Positions 58,044-64,000 of a stretch of 64,000 nt of DNA are shown piece after piece. Source of the stretch: Gerris lacustris (Eukaryota; Arthropoda; Insecta; Hemiptera; Gerridae). The stretch covers positions 28,360,173 to 28,424,172 of the forward strand of contig OX578279.1 in NCBI GenBank assembly GCA_951217055.1, written 5' to 3'. Position numbers and translations under genes: made by a program. Position 1 is the stretch's first letter, and each line of letters starts with the position of its first letter. The notes under the pieces were generated by a model, which worked only from the letters and a program-made list of their open reading frames with translations, made no database searches and had not been told where the DNA came from.

Positions 58044-58240
58044 ACTTCACTCCTATAAACCAAAACAAAATCGGATATAAAATGTTCTATTTATAGGAGT
58101 GAAGTTTTCCCGGTAACTTCACTCCTATAAACAATAACAGAATATTATACAAAAATGTTCGTTTATAGGAGGGAAGTTTCTTCACAACTTCACTCCTATA
58201 AACAAAAATTATAAAATGTTTTTTGTTTATAGGAGTGAAG
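58044..58240. repeat. Three tandem foldback hairpins, about 71-bp period
   Basis: ACTTCACTCCTATAAAC and its inverse GTTTATAGGAGTGAAGT bracket three successive short cores: 58044-58105, 58116-58177 and 58187-58240. Stems are 14-17 bases with a few changes; loops of about 25-30 bases are AT-rich and similar to one another (AAAATGTT). A degenerate fourth arm (ACTTTACTCCTAAAAA) follows at 58264. Confidence 0.85.
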
Positions 58241-58379
58241 ACCCTTACATCTTCGCTCCCCGCAACTTTACTCCTAAAAAAAATAAATTTAATTATTTTA
58301 ACATTCAGGCGTATAAAAACCAAACATAGAACAAGGAAATTACTAGTTAGACATCTAATAGTTATTTATGCACCTAGGG

Positions 58380-58540
58380 AGTAAAGTAAGCCATTATTCC
58401 CTGAGCGAAAAAGTTAGTTCTTGAGGTGAAGCCGAAGGAACCAAGGCGCAGCCGAGGGAATAACGCTAATTAGCTCCCGAGGCGCAGCCGAGGGAGATAA
58501 TTATCACGAGGGGAATAATGGCACTTTACTCATGAGGTAC
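58380..58540. repeat. Cluster of GGCGCAGCCGAGGGA words
   Basis: GGTGAAGCCGAAGGA, GGCGCAGCCGAGGGA (twice) and CGAGGGGAATAATGG occur in about 130 bases. GGAATAACG/CCATTATTCC and AGTAAAGT/GCACTTTACT at the two sides are inverted, so the cluster may be the core of a small element (58378-58530). Confidence 0.6.
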
Positions 58541-58548
58541 ATACAATA

Positions 58549-58950
58549 TTTTATCTCCAGTAGGGAGAAAATACACATTTTCATCCATTGCACAGTTTTT
58601 ATTTATTATTTTAATAAATAACAATAATTATTAGCACTTTTAATAGCAGATATAAGAGATTCAATATTAAAAACAAAAAAATGAATTGGAATTAAACTCA
58701 AATAGAAGGTTATTTAGATGCAGGTTATACACAAGGTCGAAAAAGCAGTGTCACCAACCTGATTTTAACAACTTCATTACATTAATCATTCATTTTCTAC
58801 TATTTATAAAATAATTATGTTGGCAAACCTTACTTTTTTGCCCTACTTATACTTTTTCTCCCTACTTTTGAGTTCAGGGAAGAAAAGACTTACTTTAGTC
58901 TCTCTAAACTAATCCAAAATCTTAACTTTTTCTCCCTACTGGAGATAAAA
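58549..58950. mobile_element. MITE-like element with ends TTTATCTCCAGTAGGGAGAA
   Basis: TTTATCTCCAGTAGGGAGAAAA at the left is inverted at 58928-58950 (TTTTCTCCCTACTGGAGATA). The interior is non-coding, about 360 bases, with another TTTTTCTCCCTACTTTTGAG near 58852. Confidence 0.65.
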
Positions 58951-58959
58951 GAAATTACT

Positions 58960-61360
58960 GATCTTGTTTTGTTTTTTTACAAGCTTTTATTTAACTCACA
59001 ATGTTAGAGTGTATCTTCGAGTCAAATCTTGCAACTGAATTTTAAAGCAGTTATCCTCAACCAATTGAATTGAAATTTTGCATACATGTTTGGTTTGAAT
59101 GACAATGCATGGTGTGACATCATTCTAAATCCAATATGGCGGACTAGTTATTTTTTAAGCACGCCCATGATATGGGTATCAAATCAAAGGACTTGCTGAG
59201 AAGAATACGAATAAAAGCTTGTTATTAAAAAGGTTTTTTTTACTATCAATTTATTTATTTAAATTTAATTCAAATATAACACTTACATTGTCTTTGTTTC
59301 ATCAAACTAATTTTAACTACTGAACTCAATAAATTCAAATGCTTTAAAATAAACACAGAATTATTAACATATTGGAAGAAATATATATAAAAAAAAGTAT
59401 AAGTTACAGGAAAATGAAAACAGTAAAATTACTTTAATTTTACTGGCAAGTAAGGTAATAAAAAAAGGACTAAGTTCTCATTAAGAGAAACATATATCTG
59501 TGTACTTCGTATCTTCAAATTACCTAGTGTACCTTGTATTTTTTTTTTTTAATCCTTGTTTCTTAATAGCTACATTAGGTTAATTATGTTTTCTATTCAT
59601 TTTAAGTATAATCTCAAAAACACGAAATTTAAAGATATGCATTGTGCCACTGGGTCACCATTGATGTGATATAATATGTAATAATAATTATAAGGAATTA
59701 CTACTGATACTCTTTTAATAATTGCTAGGATAAAGAAGATAAGTAAAATTTGAAAGATTCTGTACAAAGAATGTTTGTTTATGGATGAATTTTTAAAAGG
59801 CGTAAAAAGGGCCTAAGTGATGGCCTAATTGCAAGGTTCGAACAAGTGGTTCGTCCTACCCACCCTAGTAGAAAGTACTAGACTACTACTACTACGACTA
59901 GTGACTCCTTTCACCAACTATTGTTGGAGTAATAAAAACAAGCTCCAGGGAAATGATAGGCTTTGTAGGGTTTTCTGAATATCAGCTTGTCTGCAGTTCA
60001 TTTTAATCAATTGGCTTGCAGATACCATCACTTTGTGCACAGATCTGAACCTAATAGCATTATAATAATACCTTCAGAATGTCATTTATATTTTTAAGTA
60101 TTTCAGCTGTATTTTTTTCACACATTACTTAAGAGCATTTTGAAATAATAGTTTTTTTTGTTTTTTTTAAATAAAAATAACAACTGGAACATTTTATACG
60201 AGAGTTTACACATAAGCATTTAATCTTTCAACATAAACTGGATACTTTGATCATACAGATTTTGAATGATAATACCTAATAATATCAGAAGATTAAAAAT
60301 TATTAGTCAAACCGCAGTAGCAAATATATTACTGTTAAGACCCTCTAATTACTTCAATTGACTATTATTATTTAACTAATAAACTGATCAAATTTTACTC
60401 TTTGAGCACAATAATGAAATTTTAAACAAAACAAAAAGGTTTTTTTTTTCACAAGAACTGTTCCTCAATAAGAATATGAGTAAAATAAAAAATTACATTT
60501 TTTGATTAACAACATAACTAAATAAGATCTAATCTCTTAATTTAAAAAAATAAAAATACTATGCCAAGTCTTCTCACCTTTATCCATCCACCATACTGTG
60601 TAATAATTAAAATAATGCTAATACTTTAAACCCCGTCACTGCTTTATAAGACTAAGGGTAGATATCTGTGGAACAGCTGGATTAAAGGAGGTTAGAGATG
60701 GATTAATGATCGATCACTTGTATTGGCTTTTATTGAATACTTCATTATTTATTAACTATTAACGTACTCTTTTATCTCTCCTTCAGAACGTAACTCATTC
60801 AAATTACATATTATTATGTTTTAAGATTGTCTGATTATCACAAACTATTGGTGTGAAACAATTGAAATTCCGAATAAATATCATTTAGAGCATGAAATTT
60901 ATTAGAATCATCAGTGCCTATAATGAACAATATGATAAATTGTAGGACAATCACTTCTTAGCTTAGCAAATTTTTACGAGGTAGCTGCTTAAGTTATTAA
61001 TAAAATGGAAAACTTTGGTAATATTTGTTTTACTATTTTTATCAAGACCTTTACAGTGATAACTTATTTGCATATTATTTTTTTATTTTTAGCTTTTTCC
61101 GCAAAAAGAATCACAGGGATTTTTGGCATGGTCAAATTTGTGGGGAAGAAATCAATATAACTCAACTTTAGGAATTTCTTTTAATACTGCCTTCTACATT
61201 CTGAATCTGGAGTAGTGTGTTAGTTTCACCAGGAGTCACATGAAGCTCCTCATGATCTTTTATTTAAAATAGTAAAAAGTGGTTTTTATAAGTGATTTCT
61301 CAGTGAAATGTGTCAGTAAGAATTACGGATATTTTAGCAAAGTTTTTTAAGTTTATAAGA
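58960..61360. other. AT-rich sequence with an old repeat fragment
   Basis: At 59085-59215, CCAATATGGCGGACTAG and GATATGGGTATCAAATCAAA are typical phrases of dispersed arthropod repeats; the second resembles part of 8829-9271. At 59870-59910 there is an (ACT)n patch. No gene is seen. Confidence 0.35.
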
Positions 61361-61365
61361 GTTAC

Positions 61366-61612
61366 TACGTTTCCATGTGTTTAAATACGGATTGAATCCT
61401 GATTTGGGGTTTAACATGTTAGGTGTTTCCATGTGTGATATTGAATCCGTATTCAATACAAAATCAACTCAATCCAGATACGATCCCAGAATGTAGTGTA
61501 TCGTATCGGGATCGGTATTGTATTTAATCCATATTGAATCTAGGTTTCCATGGACGCTTTGGATCCAAAAACTGTATTCAACCCTTATTCAATCCCTATT
61601 TAAACATCATGG
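61366..61612. repeat. Degenerate repeat of TATTGAATCC / GGTTTCCATG words
   Basis: Words such as TTTCCATGTG (twice), TTTCCATGGA, GATTGAATCC, ATTGAATCCG and TATTCAATCC recur over about 250 bases in both orientations. It is probably the remains of an element with palindromic subterminal motifs. Confidence 0.45.
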
Positions 61613-62680
61613 AATCGTAAAAGTATTAGAAAGTATTAGAAAAGTATTAGAAGTGAAGATAAGAATATTTCAATACATATACAAATATATATATATATTT
61701 TTTTTTTTTTTATATAAAATTAAATTTATCTCTCTGAAAAACACTGTTGTGAAAATCATGCTTCCAGCTAGTCTCTTTTATAAATGAAACCAAGTGCATT
61801 TACATTTCATCTCAATTAAAGTAACATCTTTTAGACTATGTCCTTTTTAAAATTTTAAACCAGTATCTAATATTTTACAAACTCCAAATTACTAATTACG
61901 TTTAGTTTCTGGCTGAAAATTTTAATGTAAAGTAAAATATTTCATCTCTACAACTTCAGACTTAACTTCAGACTTAAGAATAACTATTATTAAAAATTAC
62001 CCTAGATAAACTTATCTATGAAAGAGGATGTAAAGGAGAGTTAGATTTTCAGAAAAGTTTATTACATTTCTTTAAGGAAAACAACATTTAAAAAGGAAAA
62101 CACAGACGCATAGCGTCATCACACTGGTACCTTGATCTCCTTGAATTTTGTTTTTGAATTAAGTTGTAGAGATGAGGTTGAAAATCAAAAAAATCGTCCG
62201 CCAAAAAATCGTCTTCTCCATCCCATCTAGTCAACATTTTTTAGGAGTAATCTTCATCCGTCCAGAAGTGAGCTTGCAACCTTCCATGATTTGAGTTTAG
62301 AAAAAAAAATATAAGAATAACAAATAGGAAAAACCAGCAAAATACGTCTCATTTTGACAATAATTGTCTAAATCAGAGACAAAGAATAAGTCATAAGCCA
62401 AGATATAAAAATAAATTAGTAGAAAAGAAGGACAAGAGGTTAAGCAAGCACTTGTTTCATAATGATATTGAATAGGACATAATTTTTTGCAAGATATATT
62501 TAATAATGAAGAAAATTTAGATATACCAAACATTTAATATTGGTGTTTTGGTTTCTAAGGTGCCTGAACTACAAATATATTATTGTTTCACGCAATATTG
62601 TTCTTTGTGATGTGCTACCAAATATTATGCTCTATGTACCAAATATTATCTGGATTTTAAGAAACTAGATAGGAAGGGCT
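61613..62680. other. AT-rich sequence
   Basis: Nothing supported. The open frames at 61518-61787 and 62297-62533 have no recognisable features and overlap simple sequence. Confidence 0.3.
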
Positions 62681-62689
62681 GTGTAACAA

Positions 62690-63062
62690 CTTGTTGTACC
62701 TCGCGGCATTCAATGCCACGACATTAGTATCACCTGGTGTCATATTTGAACAGTAGATGTCATGGCACTACAATGCCGTGACATCTAACGTCAAGCACTA
62801 AAACTTTTTTTATTTTGACACTTTTTGGGAAAACAAACTAATAAAATAAATTGTAATAAAATTATAAGTAAAATATGATTATTTACATTACATAAAAAAT
62901 TATACTGCTTTGTTCTGGTTTGCTACTTTGAAGAACTGTCACAACAGCGTGGAGAGATCGTGTGATCAGCTCATGACATTTAGTGTCATGACGGTGAGTG
63001 TCAAGCAGTTACACGGCATTAAATGTTTCGACAATAGTGCCACAGTGTGAACGAGGCTTAAA
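62690..63062. mobile_element. Element with nested CATGACAT / GGCATT palindromes
   Basis: GGCATTCAATGCC (62704-62716), GTCATGGCACTACAATGCCG then TGAC (62759-62782) and CATGACATTTAGTGTCATG (62974-62992) are palindromes of related words. The right edge, GCCACAGTGTGAACGAGGCT, has the look of a MITE end. The matching left end is not clear. Confidence 0.45.
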
Positions 63063-63744
63063 GGTCAAAAGGAACAAGTGGCAACCTTTTTTGTTTCCCA
63101 TGAGCATAAAACTATCTTTTAAATAGATAAACGGTGTAAAACCTCAAAGAATTATCATATTTTGAAATTTACAAATAAAATATTCTTAGAGATAGCAGTT
63201 AAGGGGTAAATAAATCTAAGATCTTGATGGCACAAATTAAAAAGTTATACATCTCTTGGTTCATATATCTCAAACCAAAATGATACCAAGAAAATTGAAA
63301 ATAATGGCAATGTATGCCTAAAGATTTAGAATTCAATCATTTTACTTTTGGTTAGTAGCTTCATTTATATTATCATCATTAATGTAATAGTACAATTAAG
63401 GTTGTAGTAGAATGAAATTTGATATTTAATACTAATTATAATTCTACTATTAAACCACTGCTATATTATATACTTATTATATTATTATTAGAATACTACA
63501 AATGTAGTACAGTAAAACCCCAAATCTAGTACAGTGGTCCCAGCTAAAGAAAAATAAATGGAAGCACTACATAATAAAAGTAAAGCAGGGCCATCAAGAA
63601 CTAATGACTTCATTAGACATGGTACAACCAGTTTTAAAATGATAATTATTATGATGAAGCAGAGGAGAAAACTTGGCAGGGCTTTCACCACGAATACTTG
63701 GGAAGATAACACTAAAACTTTAATTGGAATGCAAGATAACTCAC
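63063..63744. other. Probable MBF1 intron sequence
   Basis: AT-rich, lies 3' of the MBF1 exon on its strand. No further MBF1 exon was found in it. An (ATT)n patch is at about 63478-63490. Confidence 0.35.
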
Positions 63745-64000
63745 CGAGAACCCGTTCCATCTTTGAGATAATTGTTTGGTTGGGAATAGCTCTGCCTGCC
63801 TCATAATCGTTGATCACTTGTTGTTTTTCATTACATTTTGTAGCCAAATCTTTTTGACTCCACCCTTTAGAGTTCCTGTGTTGTTGGATCAATTTCCCGA
63901 TCTCAAGGCTTACAGTCTCATGCTTCAACTCTTCAGTCTCTCTATCCAATTTAGCAGTGTTCTTGGATGTACCATGCTGCTTATTTTGGCCTGCTCCCCC
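63745..64000 (-). CDS. mbf1: Multiprotein bridging factor 1 (EDF1 orthologue), partial exon
   Basis: Minus strand, cut by the window edge. It reads [17 protein letters not shown], then [19 protein letters not shown], and a Cro/C1-type helix-turn-helix: [50 protein letters not shown]. It ends at a donor, CTCG/GTGAGTT (63745/63744). MBF1 is a conserved coactivator that bridges bZIP and nuclear-receptor activators to TBP. The usual C-terminal piece (LKLRGK-like) is not encoded here and should be in another exon at lower coordinates, which I could not find. The N-terminal half lies beyond the window. Orthology is clear from the domain and its flanks. Confidence 0.93.

Noticed and set aside
57939..58058. 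39-codon frame MDVAVAMVYSLL...
   Set aside because: Short, in a repeat-rich patch that runs into the hairpin array, with no domain or conserved neighbour.

Overview
The window is eukaryotic nuclear DNA, AT-rich, with spliced genes, GT-AG introns, AATAAA signals and many transposon families. The conserved genes (proteasome beta type-1, MBF1), a Pao/BEL retroelement with DUF1758- and DUF5641-like parts, RTE- and R1/Jockey-like fragments and many TA-flanked foldback elements suggest an insect. I cannot name the order with confidence.

Layout. 0.6-8.8 kb is a satellite complex: several short-unit arrays arranged as inverted repeats, then about 5 kb of an ACAACC/GGTTGT hexamer with a higher-order period of about 1.33-1.49 kb. 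Blocks of GGACCTATAGGTCC-type sequence punctuate it. In one frame these arrays read as Pro-Gln and Gly-Pro-X peptides. 8.8-33.8 kb is transposon-dominated: a 443-bp dispersed repeat in two copies around a 5'-truncated RTE-type retrotransposon with a 15-bp target duplication, an internally deleted Pao/BEL element with identical LTRs, several MITEs, two large TA-flanked foldback elements and a 52-bp minisatellite. One candidate exon (12.1 kb, minus) lies here. 34.1-36.1 kb holds a complete three-exon gene for a secreted histidine-rich protein built of about 17 decapeptide repeats. 36.5-37.6 kb is a decayed DDE-like transposase pseudogene. 38.7-47.8 kb is again repeats: a duplicated segment, tandem arrays, SINE-like pieces, MITEs and an R1-like 3' fragment.

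From 48.7 kb to the end the window is richer in genes. An unrecognised acidic minus-strand gene (first two exons 49374-48723) is head-to-head with the four-exon PSMB1 gene (49888-54240). The 3.4-kb first intron of PSMB1 carries a hAT-type element with a perfect 8-bp target duplication, itself hosting two other repeats. After about 9.5 kb of AT-rich sequence with hairpins, the right edge cuts an exon of multiprotein bridging factor 1 on the minus strand, convergent with PSMB1. The genes do not form a pathway: proteasome core, transcription coactivator and a probable metal-binding secreted protein.
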